DNA of 64,000 bases, taken from NCBI GenBank assembly GCA_007182875.1, contig AP019514.1:1984001-2048000 (forward strand), read 5' to 3'. Position numbers and translations under genes: made by a program. Source of the DNA: Vreelandella sulfidaeris (GTDB lineage: Bacteria > Pseudomonadota > Gammaproteobacteria > Pseudomonadales > Halomonadaceae). This document shows, one piece after another, positions 43,588 to 54,045 of this stretch. Every line of letters starts with the position of its first letter. The first letter of the stretch is position 1. The notes under the pieces were generated by a model. That model did not search any database and had not been told where the DNA came from. It saw only the letters and a list, made by a program, of their open reading frames with translations.

Positions 43588-44755
43588 ATGGCAGTAAAAT
43601 CCTCTCGCGATCCCTCAGGATGTTGGCTATAAGTGGCCGACGGTTCTGGCCATAGCCGTACACGTCGCGATTGTAGCGTTCAGCTTGATTAGCCTGCCTA
43701 GTCGAGTTGCAGAACCGGATAGCTCTTCGATTGTCCAAGCCACCTTGGTAAGTACCGAGACGTTTACCAATCAGGCCCAACAGTCAACGGAAGAGCAGGC
43801 GGCGATGAATGCACCTGCTGAAGCGCCTGTCGAGCCCGATGCGCCAGACGAACCGTCGGCCAGTGAAGCGCAAGCTGCCGCTGAGCAACAAGCTGCTGAA
43901 GAGGCTGCTCAGCAGGCAGCGGAAGCAGAGGCGCAAGCACTAGAAGCTGCGCGTGAGGCAGCGGAAGCAGACGCACAGCGCCGTGCGCAAGAAGCGGCAG
44001 AGCAGGCGGAGCAGCAGGCTGCCGAGGCGGCTGAACGTGAGGCAGAAGCGCAAGCCGTTGCTGAGCGTCAGCGTGAAGTAGAAGAAGCGCGTCGCCAGCA
44101 AGAAGCTGCCGAACAACAACGCCGTGAGGAAGCTGAAGCTGAGCGCCAGCGTGAAGCAGAGGAACAGCAGCGTCGCGAAGAGGAAGAGGCTGAACGCCAG
44201 CGCGAAGCCGAAGAACAGCAACGCCGTGAAGAAGCCGAAGCCGAGCGTCAGCGTGAAGCCGAAGAGCAACGTCTTCGTGAGCAAGAGGAAGCCCAACGAC
44301 AGCGGGAAGCCGAAGCACAACGCCAACGTGAAGCGGAAGAGCAGCAGCGCCGTGAAGCGGAAGCCGAGAGCCAACGCCAAGCTGCGGAAGCTGCTGAGGC
44401 GGCCATGCAGCGCCAGTTGGCAGGTGAGGCCGAAGCGGCTGCCAATGCCCAGCAGGCTGAGCAGGCGGCCAATAGCTTTATCAATATTGTTCGCCGTGCC
44501 GTTGAGCAGGCATGGGTGATTCCGCCCGGTGCAAGTGATTCGATGAGTGCTACCCTGCAAGTAAGGCTAGGACCATCAGGAGAAGTACTGGCAACGTCGA
44601 TTGTGACTTCAAGTGGCGATAGTGCTTTTGATAGGTCTGTGATGCAGGCCGTGGAACATGCTGCACCGTTTGGTGAATTGCGAGATTTACCAGCCGACCA
44701 GCAACGTAATTTACGTCAGTTTAATCTGCGATTTACTCCGGGAGATGTTCGCTGA
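43588..44755 (+). CDS. tolA: Tol-Pal system protein TolA (one frameshift)
   Basis: Links the TolQR motor to Pal across the periplasm. One N-terminal membrane segment ([21 protein letters not shown]), a long alpha-helical domain II made almost wholly of Ala, Glu, Gln and Arg (about 43850-44470, heptad-like EEQQRREE and AERQREA blocks), and a C-terminal domain with [20 protein letters not shown]. The start ATG at 43588 requires correcting a break near 43614. The stop overlaps the tolB start by one base (TGATG), so translation is coupled. Confidence 0.92.
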
Positions 44756-46038
44756 TGCAAAGCTTGAGCAAAGTATGGCTGTTCTGTGTGCTGCTGCTAA
44801 TCAGCAGCGTGGCGAGTGCCAACTTAACCATTGAAATCACGCGTGGCAGCGACCAGGCGCTGCCCATTGGCGTAGTGCCCTTCGAAGGATCAGAAGGGTT
44901 ACCAGAAGATGTAGCGCAGATAGTGCAAGATGACCTTGAGCGCAGTGGCTACTTCGACCCGTTAGAACGCAGTGCTATGTTTGAACAGCCTAGCCAGTCT
45001 GACGATGTGCAGTTTGGTACTTGGCGATCGCTGGATGTCCGCTATCTGGTTGTAGGTAAGGCAGAGCAAACTGAGGGTGGTTTCCAGCTACAGTTCGAGC
45101 TGATGGATATTAGCGGCCAGCGCCGCATGATCGGCGAAACCGTGACAGTGAGAGGCAACGACCTACGCGGTGCCGCCCATTATATTAGCGATCAAATTTT
45201 CGAAGAGATCACTGATATTCGTGGTGCCTTCTCTACTAAAATCGCTTACGTAACGGCACAAGGTATCGGTGACGACATGCAGTTTGGCTTGTATGTTGCA
45301 GACGCCGATGGGCGCCGCAGCGAGCAGGTATTGACCTCCGACGAGCCGATCATGTCGCCAGCGTGGTCGCCTGATGGCACCAAACTTGCCTATGTCTCGT
45401 TTGAGACAGAGCGTCCGGCGATCTATATCCAGGATGTGGCGACAGGGCAGCGTGTCCAAGCGACCTCGTTCGAAGGCATCAATGGCGCACCGTCTGGTCG
45501 CCGGATGGCCGGCGTATCGCGATGTCGTTGTCCAAAGATGGCCAGCCTGAAATTTATATTATGGATGTCGGCAGCCGCTCATTAGAACGCATTACCAACA
45601 ATAACAGCATTGATACGGAGCCCGCTTGGTCGCCGGATGGACAAAGTTTACTGTTTACCTCTGACCGCAGTGGAGGCCCCAGCTTTATCAATATTCAATG
45701 GGCGGCGGTGAAGCCGAGCGTCTAACGTTTACGGGCAACTACAATGCCCGGGGACGCTATTCGCCGGACGGTGAGCAGATCTTTTGATCCACCGCTCTAG
45801 CCGTGGTTATCAAGTAGCAAGGCAGGATCTAAGCGGCGATCGCTTAGTAGTACTAAGTGAATCAACAAGAGATGAATCTCCTAGTGTTGCGCCGAACGGG
45901 ACCATGGTAATCTTCGCTACCCAACAGGGTAATAGCGGGGTGCTTAGTGCTGTTTCTGCCGATGGCCGCTCTTCATTTAGGCTCCCATCCGCACAAGGCG
46001 ATGTACGTGATCCAGCATGGTCACCCTTCTTAAATTGA
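44755..46038 (+). CDS. tolB: Tol-Pal system beta-propeller protein TolB (frameshifted)
   Basis: Periplasmic beta-propeller that binds Pal, about 428 residues. A signal peptide of about 22 residues ends SVASA. The N-terminal domain has [11 protein letters not shown] and the repeated propeller signature [59 protein letters not shown]. Breaks lie near 45494, 45690-45695 and 45785. It continues the cluster with a 52-base gap to pal. Confidence 0.94.
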
Positions 46039-46090
46039 TCAACACCATTGATTAATATTGAATTTTTGTTTTCAGGCAAGGAGTCTGATT

Positions 46091-46630
46091 ATGCAACTTA
46101 AGCCGTTGGCTCGCTCATTAGCAGCAGCGCTATCTATCGTGGTAATCGCTGGCTGTTCCAGCACCGGCGGAACCCAAGACGGTGACTCGTACGGTAGCCA
46201 GGATGGCAGTACTACCGGTTCTAGCACCTCAGGTACTGGCACAGGTAGTCAGTATGGTTCTACTTCTGGCTCAGGCGCTGGTCAGCAGGCTGATTCACGT
46301 ATCCCTGAAGTGCGCACCATTTATTTCGATTACGATCGCGATACAATCAAGAGCGACTATGAGTCTGTTGTGATGGCTCATGCGCGTTATTTGCGTGCCA
46401 ACCCGAATGCTCAGGTGGTTCTACACGGGCATACGGATGAGCGCGGTACCCGTGAATACAACATGGCACTGGGTGAGCGTCGTGCCGATGCGGTAGAGCG
46501 CTTCCTGAACATTCAAGGTGTATCTCCTTCACAAATGAGTGTTGTTAGCTATGGTGAGGAGCGTCCGGCAGCCAGTGGCCAAGACGAGAGCGCCTATGCA
46601 CAGAACCGTCGTGTTGTGTTTAACTATTGA
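46091..46630 (+). CDS. pal: Peptidoglycan-associated lipoprotein Pal
   Basis: An intact 179-residue outer-membrane lipoprotein. The lipobox is VVIAGC after a short signal peptide; a Gly/Ser/Thr-rich linker follows; the OmpA-like domain has the peptidoglycan-binding signature VVLHGHTDERGTREYNMALGERRADAV. The ATG at 46091 gives a proper signal sequence; an in-frame ATG at 46058 does not. Confidence 0.96.
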   Translation: MQLKPLARSLAAALSIVVIAGCSSTGGTQDGDSYGSQDGSTTGSSTSGTGTGSQYGSTSGSGAGQQADSRIPEVRTIYFDYDRDTIKSDYESVVMAHARYLRANPNAQVVLHGHTDERGTREYNMALGERRADAVERFLNIQGVSPSQMSVVSYGEERPAASGQDESAYAQNRRVVFNY

Positions 46631-46677
46631 TGAAGGTGGCGTGCTAACCGCACGCCGTTTTTATCTACGGAGTCATC

Positions 46678-47474
46678 ATGAATCACAGTCTCAAGCGTTA
46701 CGTTGAGAGGCTGTGCGGTGCGGAGCCTTAGTGCTCCCGCTGTCCGTATTACCTCACGGCCGCCGCCTCAACAGCCGCTCGTTCAAGATCTTTCTGATTC
46801 TTCCAATAGCAATAGTAGCTTCTATCAGCAGACGCAGCGCCAGGAAGCATCCAGCGGTAACCTGGTACTCTTTAATCAGGTGCAGGAGCATCAGCAGGAA
46901 ATACAACAGCTGCGCGGACAGATTGAAGAGTTACGTCATCAGTTGGAACAGCTGCGTCGCCAATCACAGCAGCAGTACCTTGATATTGAAGATCGCCTGA
47001 TGAGCAGTGGGCCAACGCAGATTGAACAGTCAACTCCAGCGGTTGAGCCAGAAGCTGCCGAGGAAGTCGTGAATGCTCCCTCAAGGAGCAATGTCAGCGA
47101 AGATGCCCAAGCCGACTACCAAGCGGCTTTTGCGCATGTCCAAGCACGCCGCTTTGATGAAGCGATTGCGGCATTTGATGCCTTTGTTACCGATCACCCT
47201 GATACCAGTCTAACCGCCAATGGCCACTACTGGCTGGGCGAGTTGTACGCGGCAGAAGGCGAGTTGGATGCAGCTGATCAAGCCTTTAGCCGGGTAATTG
47301 ACGATTATAGCGGTAGCAGTAAAGTACCTGATGCGATCTATAAGTTAGGGTTGGTGAAGGCGCGCAAAGGTGAAGCGGAGCTCAGCCGTGAGTTACTCGA
47401 ACGTGTGCGTGACGACTACCCGCAAAGCAGTGCCGCAGGCCTGCCAATGACTTTTGCGCCAATCAGCGGGTTAA
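46678..47474 (+). CDS. cpoB: Cell-division coordinator CpoB/YbgF (frameshifted)
   Basis: Periplasmic TPR protein that couples Tol-Pal to peptidoglycan synthesis, last gene of the cluster. After correction the signal peptide is recovered (VERLCGAALVLPLSVLPHGAAA). A Gln/Arg/Leu coiled-coil follows (VQEHQQEIQQLRGQIEELRH), then TPR motifs beginning DYQAAFAHVQARRFDEAIAAF and ANGHYWLGELYAAEGELDAA. Breaks lie near 46732, 46768 and near the 3' end (47440-47450), which restores the stop at 47474. About 265 codons. Confidence 0.9.
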
Positions 47475-47508
47475 TATTTTTGATCTATTTTTGCTTCAGG
47501 GAATCAGC

Positions 47509-48269
47509 ATGAGCTGCAAGATCGACTATCAACCAGCGCCCAACCTATTGGAAAATCGCGTCGTGTTGGTAACCGGCGCAGGCGACGGGATTGGCCGCGC
47601 GGCAGCATTGAGCTATGCCAATCACGGGGCAACCGTGATTCTATTAGGGCGGACCATTGCTAAGTTAGAGCGTGTTTACGATGAAATCGAAGCGGCTGGT
47701 GGTCCCCAGCCAGCGATTTTTCCGCTTAACTTTGAAGGCGCCACGCTAAAAGATTTTCATGATATGGCCGAAACGTTGGATAAAGAGTTTGGCCGCTTGG
47801 ATGGCCTGCTGCATAACGCAGGATTGTTAGGCCGGATTACGCCTTTTGAGCAGTATAATCCAGAGCTCTGGCAGCAGGTGATGCAGGTTAATATCAACGG
47901 CCCCATCTGGATGACCCAGGCGCTGTTACCTCTATTACAGGCGTCTGAGGATGCCTCGATAATTTTCACATCTTCAAGTGTGGGCCGTAAAGGACGTGCG
48001 TATTGGGGCGCGTATTCGGTTTCTAAGTTTGCCACTGAAGGTTTTGTTGACGTGTTAGCCGATGAGCTGGATAACCAATCGAATATCCGTGTCAATTCGC
48101 TTAATCCAGGTGCCACTCGTACGCAAATGCGGCGTACGGCGTTTCCTGGGAAGACCCCTTTACGCTGCGTACACCGGAAGACATTATGCCTACCTATTTA
48201 TGGTTAATGGGCCCAGATAGTGCAGGCACCAACGGTCAAAAGCTTGATGCTCAGCCGCCTCGCGTATAA
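47509..48269 (+). CDS. Short-chain dehydrogenase, YciK family (frameshifted)
   Basis: An SDR of about 253 residues of unknown substrate. Cofactor motif VLVTGAGDGIGRAAALSYA, HNAGLLGRITPFEQY, and catalytic YSVSKFATEG are intact. The ATG at 47509 has a CAGGGA site. The frame breaks near 48150; correction gives EDPFTLRTPEDIMPTYLWLMGPDSAGTNGQKLDAQP, a typical YciK ending. YciK next to MupP and UbiG is a neighbourhood I recall from other gammaproteobacteria. Confidence 0.87.
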
Positions 48270-48322
48270 GCGCTTGTTTCTATAACGCTGCCGGGTTTGT
48301 CGATGCCCGAAACGGTAAGGAC

Positions 48323-48989
48323 CTAACGCTTGAACGCGCCCAGGGCATCGACGAGTGCTTCACACTCTTCAAACCAAAGATCAGCAGGCCACTGCTGGTA
48401 ATTGTCCGCTTCACTAATATAGCCATAGCCAACGGCAACTGCGGTCATTCCAGCGGCCACTGCTGCTTCTATATCACGTACATGATCACCGATATACCAG
48501 CATTGCTCGGGCTTAACGCCGAGGCGTCGGGCTGCTTCCCAGAGCGGCTCAGGGGCAGGCTTTTACGCTTAGATCATCAGCGCACAACAGTGCCCCAGGC
48601 TGTAGAGCCAATGCTTCCAGTAAGGGAAGCGTATAGCGCCGTGGCTTATTGGTCACTATCCCCCAAAGTCGCTGGTCGCCATGCCACTCTTTTAGCCACC
48701 CTATCCAGGGGGGGGAATACCCGGCTATGAACGGCTACCGCTTGCTCATAGGCATCGAGCAGAAACTGCCGCGCCAGCGTATGCTCGGCAGAGTTAACTT
48801 CTAGCCCTAGCGCCAGAGTAACCAGCGCACTACCGCCGTTAGAGACTTGACCGCGAATTACCTCATAGGGTAGCGGCGACAGCCCATGGTGGGCTCGCAG
48901 TGCATTGGTTGCCTTGGCCAAGTCCGGTGCCGTATCTACCAGCGTTCCATCCAGGTCGAAGAGTATTGCTTGGGGGCTTGCATCGACAT
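48323..48989 (-). CDS. mupP: HAD phosphatase, MupP-like N-acetylmuramic acid-6-phosphate phosphatase (frameshifted)
   Basis: A HAD-superfamily phosphatase of about 223 residues. Motif I is AILFDLDGTLVDTAPDL; VTNKPRRYT, CADDLSVKPAPEPLW and CWYIGDHVRDIEAAVAAGM give motifs II-IV. The position between YciK and UbiG, with the ATG overlapping the ubiG stop (TAAATG), suggests MupP of the cell-wall recycling route to UDP-MurNAc rather than phosphoglycolate phosphatase; this is context only. Breaks lie near 48970 (C-run), near 48690 and near 48560. Confidence 0.8.
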
Positions 48990-49731
48990 TTAATCGCTCA
49001 CCTTGCGGCAGTACATCATGTAATTGACCGGACATCATGGCTGACTAAACGGTAATGACGCGTTAACGGGTTATAAGTAAGCCCTGTTTGTTCGCGCACT
49101 TCTAAACCACTGTTACGCGACCAAGCTGCCATTTCAGAAGGACGAATAAATTTCGCATAGTTATGGGTACCCCGTGGTAGTAACTTAAGCACGTACTCAG
49201 CGCCTAAAATGGCAAACGCATAGGATTTAGCGGTGCGGTTTAGGGTAGAGAAAAAAACATAACCACCCTGGCCGAACAAGGGCACTGCAGGCACGAATGA
49301 CAGAGGCTGGATCGGGGACGTGTTCAAGCATTTCCATGCAGGTCACCACATCGTAAAAGCCGGGCTTTTGAACCGCCATGGCTTCTACGCTGATGTGTTG
49401 GTAATCAACCTTAACGCCGCGCTCCTCTGCGTGCAGCCGAGCCACCGCTAAGGGGCTTCACCGAGATCAATGCCCGTCACCGTAGCCCCGCGGTGCGTCA
49501 TTGACTCGCTCAAAATACCGCCTCCACAACCTACATCAAGCACTTTTTTGCCCGCTAGGCCTGCCCGTGCATCAATAAAATCAAGGCGCAAGGGGTTGAT
49601 GTCATGGAGCGGTTTAAATTCACCCGCGGGTCCCACCAGCGGCTAGCGAGTGCTTCAAATTTAGCGACTTCCGCTGCATCGACGTTGCCTTGATTGTGAT
49701 TAGCAGTGCTATCCTGTGGTATCGCTTGCAT
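48990..49731 (-). CDS. ubiG: Ubiquinone biosynthesis O-methyltransferase (frameshifted)
   Basis: SAM-dependent methyltransferase acting at two steps of ubiquinone synthesis, about 247 residues. The SAM site is [15 protein letters not shown], with [11 protein letters not shown] near the N-terminus and [16 protein letters not shown] and [16 protein letters not shown] later. The ATG at 49731 has GGGAG 7 bases upstream and is preferred to an ATG at 49758. Breaks lie near 49633, 49450, 49310-49330 and 49007; the last restores [15 protein letters not shown]. Its stop abuts mupP. Confidence 0.92.
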
Positions 49732-49901
49732 GTCGTGACTCCCGTTGTCAGTGAGCATTAAATAAAATGTCGGCGCCTAATCACTATTTATTGTCTATTA
49801 CACTCGGTTTCATCCGTTAGCGAGGTGGCATCCACTCACGCCTTCAGTATTATGGACATTCTAACCACTCCTGTGTCGGAACGCATGAAAAGGACCTCGC
49901 T

Positions 49902-50000
49902 ATGATTTGTAAGGCATTACTTCGTGTCGCTGGTTTTGGCCAGCAGCAAACGGCAGACGCTTTCCAAGCGATGTTGTCACGCTACCAGCTGGGAGAGTAA
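49902..50000 (+). CDS. Small 32-residue ORF upstream of the UGDH-like gene
   Basis: An ATG with a good ribosome-binding site (AAAGGA, 8-base spacing) opens a 32-codon frame ending three bases before the next gene's ATG at 50004. The predicted peptide (MICKALLRVAGFGQQQTADA, then a short tail ending YQLGE) has no recognised family. It could be a real small protein, a leader peptide, or chance. The tight spacing favours translation. Confidence 0.4.
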   Translation: MICKALLRVAGFGQQQTADAFQAMLSRYQLGE

Positions 50001-50003
50001 CGG

Positions 50004-51290
50004 ATGAGGGTGTTAGTTTACGGTAGCGAGTTAAGTGCAGCGACGGCCGCTGCTGCACTGGCCTGGGTTGGCCATCATGTGCAATGGTTACCTCATTCCG
50101 ATGCGCCTTGGTCAGTTCTCTCCAAGGTAGACTGGTTACGCAGTGAACCTCAGTTAATAACCCATCTTGAGCAAGGCTTAGCTGACGGAACACTGCAGAT
50201 CCTGGAACGATTGGAAAATGCCGATATTCCTGAAGTGATCTGGCTGGCGTTATCGCCGGCACAGCGTAGCTCGGCCAGTAAATTGCTTGAAGATCCATTG
50301 CTCGCGGATCAGCGCGGTATTGTGCTCATTAATAATTCGACGTTTCCAGTGGGGAGACCGAGCGCCTGCATGCGCTGATGGGCACTCAGCATACTAGTGT
50401 GGCGCTTCCAGATACGTTGGAAGAGGGCCGGGCATGGGACTCTTTACACGCCCAGCCCGGCGGTTATTAGGGTGCGATGATGCGCCTGGAGAGCAGATAA
50501 CCCGTGAGCTGCTACGCGCCTTTAATCGGCGCAGTGAAGTGTTTCAATGTATGCCACGCCGTGCTGCAGAACTCACCAAGCTGGCCATTAACGGCATGCT
50601 GGCCACCCGTATCAGCTATATGAATGAAATTGCCGGTTTGGCTGACACGCTAGGCGTCGATGTAGAGCATGTTCGACAGGGTATGGGGGCGATTCGCGTA
50701 TAGGGTTTGAATATCTATACCCAGGATGTGGATTTGGTGGACCTAACTTCTCCCGCGACTTGATACGCTTGGCCGATGTACAGCTGCAAAGTGGCCGTTA
50801 TTCCGCGCTGCTTGAGCAAGTGATGGATATTAATGAACAGAAAAAGAGACTCTGTTTCGCAAATTATGGTCGCATTTTGATGGCGAACTGGCCGGTAAAA
50901 CCGTGGCGATTTGGGGCGCCGCGTTTAAACCCGGCACAGCACGCATTGACCATGCGCCTGTATTGACATTACTTGAAGCGCTTTGGGCGCAGGGGCCAGG
51001 GTGCAATTACACGACCAGCCGCGGTGCCTGCGCTCCACGCCTTGGTAGGCGAGCATGACGATCTGAAAACATACACGCATGACCCCTATTTGGCCTGCGA
51101 AGGCGCTGATGTATTGATGCTGGTCACGGAATGGAAGACCTATTGGAACCCTGACTGGCACCGACTTGGTTCGTTATTAAACGCTAAGCTCGTATTAGAT
51201 GGGCGCAATATTTATGACCCGGAGTTCGTTGCCAGCTGTGGATTAATGTACCGAGGTATAGGCCGTCGTGCCGACCCGAAGACTCTTTGA
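50004..51290 (+). CDS. UDP-glucose/GDP-mannose dehydrogenase-family protein lacking key residues (frameshifted)
   Basis: About 430 residues colinear with nucleotide-sugar dehydrogenases: [47 protein letters not shown] is typical central-domain sequence, and KTVAIWGAAFKPGTARID and VLMLVTEWKTYWNPDW mark the C-terminal domain. Two key sites are changed. The N-terminal GxGxxG is replaced by YGSELSAATAAAAL. The catalytic-Cys motif GFGGSCFPKD reads GFGGPNFSRD, so the nucleophile is Asn. Both lie in clean sequence between breaks (near 50360, 50430, 50696, 50845-50855 and 50995). It may be a pseudoenzyme. It leads into a coiled-coil gene and tamAB. Confidence 0.75.
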
Positions 51291-51300
51291 GGAAATGTTA

Positions 51301-52120
51301 TGCCAGACGCCACCGCATCCTCTCGTATTGTGCCTGATGTGGATCAAAGCCTGACGGCGCAACATTTGCGCCACCGAAAAGGACTAAACTATGGCCAATA
51401 TGGCTATGCTTACTATTCGTTATTGCGCTATTGGGAGCGGCGGCAGCTGGACTTTGGTACGAACGTGAACGACTGTTGAGTGAGCTTCATCGAGTGAGCG
51501 GTGAAGTGTCCAATGTACATGCCCGTTTGGATTCGGGTGACAGTGGCGTACAAGATGCGATAACCTTTGTACAAGCTCAGATGGCGACACTTTTCCAAGA
51601 GCAAGAGCAGCTATCTATTTCGCTGGCTAATACTCGAGAAGAGTTATACAGCTTACTCACTATGAATGAGGATATGGCCTCTAGCGATTCGATTAATACA
51701 CTGCTGCAGCAGTTGGAGCAGCCTCAGCGAGCAAGCTGAGTTGCGCGACAATAACTAATGGCGATGCGTGAATCCCTTGATGCACTGGAACAAACGGGAA
51801 CGTCTGGACGTCAAAACCTCATTGAGGAAGTTTCCCACCTGGAGCAACTGACCGAGCAGCGTCTCGCCGTACTGGATAACCAGATAAGTAACGTTAGCAG
51901 TGCATGGGAGGAGCAGTTAGCAGAGCAAAGAGAAGCGATTGAGAGCCGCGTTGATGAACTGGAGTCAGCCATTGCAGAGGCTGATACGCCAGCAGAACAA
52001 GAAGCCCTGGAGGCATTAGAGCAAGAGTGGTCTCAACGTCTTAATGCGTTGGAGAGTGATGTACGTCAAGTGCGCCAAGCACAGCTTGCCTTCAGTGCCC
52101 AATTAGAAATGTTGCGTTAA
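51301..52120 (+). CDS. Membrane-anchored coiled-coil protein of unknown function (frameshifted)
   Basis: About 272 codons. After a charged N-terminus comes one membrane segment (LWPIWLCLLFVIALLGAAAA), then a long helical region rich in Glu, Gln, Leu and Ala, with heptad spacing, predicted to lie in the periplasm: LWYERERLLSELHRVSGEVS and onward to the C-terminus VRQVRQAQLAFSAQLEMLR. Breaks lie near 51392 and near 51728-51750. No family is recognised; general shape resembles periplasmic spacer proteins. It starts 11 bases after the UGDH-like stop and precedes tamA by about 60 bases. Confidence 0.7.
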
Positions 52121-52178
52121 CAAGTTACGTCAAATGAATACTTAAGTGATAAAGCCGCTGATTCAGGGTGGGATAAAA

Positions 52179-54036
52179 ATGTATGGGAAGACAACGGAGA
52201 TGGACATCCGCAACCGGCGGCACGCTTTTGTAATGCTGCCCTTGTTATGCGTAGCACCGGGGGCATGGGCGCTAGAGGCGTCCATTACAGGTGTCCCCGA
52301 TGAGGTCGAAGGTAATATCCAAGACTACTTACAAAACATCGATGCCGAGCAATACACCAAGGTACGACTGGAAGGCGAAATACGCAGCCGGACTCAGGAA
52401 GCAATGCGTGTTTATGGCTATTACGAACCTGAAGTAAGCATTGAGCGCGTCACCGATGAGCGCGTAAGGCTTGATATCGAGCCGGGGCCTCAAGTTGAGA
52501 TTGAAATTTTGTCGATTAATGTGGACGGCGATGCGAGTAACGACCCGCCGTTTCAACAGGCAATAGAAAACTTTCCCCTGGAAGAAGGGGATGCATTGCG
52601 ACATGCCCCGTGGGAGCAGCTGCGTGGCCAGTTCTCGGGGTTGGCTATCGAGCGCGGCTATTTTGATTGGGGATTTACCGATCGACGTATGGAGGTACGC
52701 CCGTATTTGCAAAGTGCGCGTCTCTACATGGATTTTGACAGCGGCCCCGCTACAAATTTGGTAAAGCATTCATCACCGGTAGTCATATTGAATTAGACCG
52801 CTTGCGCCGCATGCAGCCATTTGAGACGGGCGATCCTTACTTAGCGCAAACGCTAGCAGAATATAGTCAATCACTGGCGGAAACAGGCTGGTTTAGTTCT
52901 GTCTCAGTGCGCCCGCGTTTAGAAACCGCCCAAGAACTCACGATTGCGCCTTCAGGAGGCGGAGACCCGTGGTGGAGTGAAGCTACCGCTTCGCAACCAG
53001 AGCGCCCTTGAGTCACTAGTGCCGCTTTGAGCAGCGCACTGAGTCTTAATAAATCCAGTGATACGCAGTTACCTATTGATGTCAGCGTCGAACCGGCTGA
53101 TCGACATCAATTCGAAGTAGGTATTGGTTATGCCACTGATGTGGGCCCACGACTGCGCTTTGGCTGGGAGCAGCCATGGATCAATCGCTATGGCCACAGC
53201 CTTGACCATGATCTTTATTTATCCGCTCCCGAGCAGCGCTTTACGGGGGTCTATAACGTGCCTCTCGAAGACCCCCCTTCGCAATAGTTATAGGCTTCAA
53301 TACGGCGTTCGTAATGTCGACGATAGCGATACCCAGTCGCTAGAAGGCACCGTTGAGATCGCTCGGCGTTGGGAGTTCGATAACGATTGGGTCCAAACGG
53401 TCTATTTCCGCACTACCTATGAGGATTTTGAACAAGGGGGAGAGGCGGATCAGGTATGGCTGTTCTACCCGGGAATTCAGTGGTCTCGCACGCGCACACG
53501 CCCTCAGCGCTTTCCCTTGTGGGGCGACCGTCAGCAGCTCTCCCTAGAGTACTCGGATAAAATGTGGGGATCAGATGCTCAGTTTGCCCGCGTCACGGCA
53601 GATACCGAATGGATCCGTACTATCGGCAATGATAACCGGTTCTTGGCACGCCTTGGTTTAGGCGCTATTGAAACCGATGACTTTGACAAAATACCGCCAT
53701 CGCTGCGCTTTTTGCGGGCGGTGACCGCAGTGTGCGCGGCTACTCCTATGAAAGTCTTTCGCCGCGTAACGAAGAAGGCCGGCTACGTGGTGGCCAGCAA
53801 ATGTTGACTTCATCTATTGAGTATCAACGCCGCGTGACAGGGGGATTGGTGGGCAGCCACTTTTTATGGACAGTGGCGATGCGTTTGACAATTGGGGGCC
53901 AAATGATTTGAAAACCGGTGCCGGGGCAGGAGTAAGGTGGGTTTCACCGGTGGGGCCAATTAGCTTAGACATCGCGCACCCTTTCGATCACGAAGACGAT
54001 TGGCGTTTGCACTTTTCCATAGGGCCGGAATTCTAG
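52179..54036 (+). CDS. tamA: Translocation and assembly module outer-membrane subunit TamA (frameshifted)
   Basis: Omp85-family barrel with N-terminal POTRA domains, about 620 residues. A signal peptide ends PGAWA. POTRA segments include MRVYGYYEPEVSIERVTD and GDALRHAPWEQLRGQFSGLAIERGYFDW. The barrel has GIGYATDVGPRLRFGWEQPWIN, the Omp85 motif VRGYSYESLSPRN and the C-terminal strand DWRLHFSIGPEF ending in Phe. Breaks lie near 52750, 53010, 53276, 53712, 53845-53860 and others. The ATG at 52179 or 52200 may be used. TamB starts 9 bases after its stop. Confidence 0.88.
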
Positions 54037-54045
54037 GAGAGAGAC

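Noticed and set aside
43764-44560. Long minus-strand frames of about 184 and 206 codons opposite tolA
   Set aside because: They are shadows of the low-complexity Ala/Glu/Gln/Arg coding of TolA domain II; their Leu/Phe-rich translations have no domain pattern, no ribosome-binding sites and lie inside a well-identified gene.
48323-48989. Phosphoglycolate phosphatase (gph)
   Set aside because: The HAD sequence alone would allow it, but the YciK/UbiG context and the overlap with ubiG fit MupP better; kept as a hedged MupP call.
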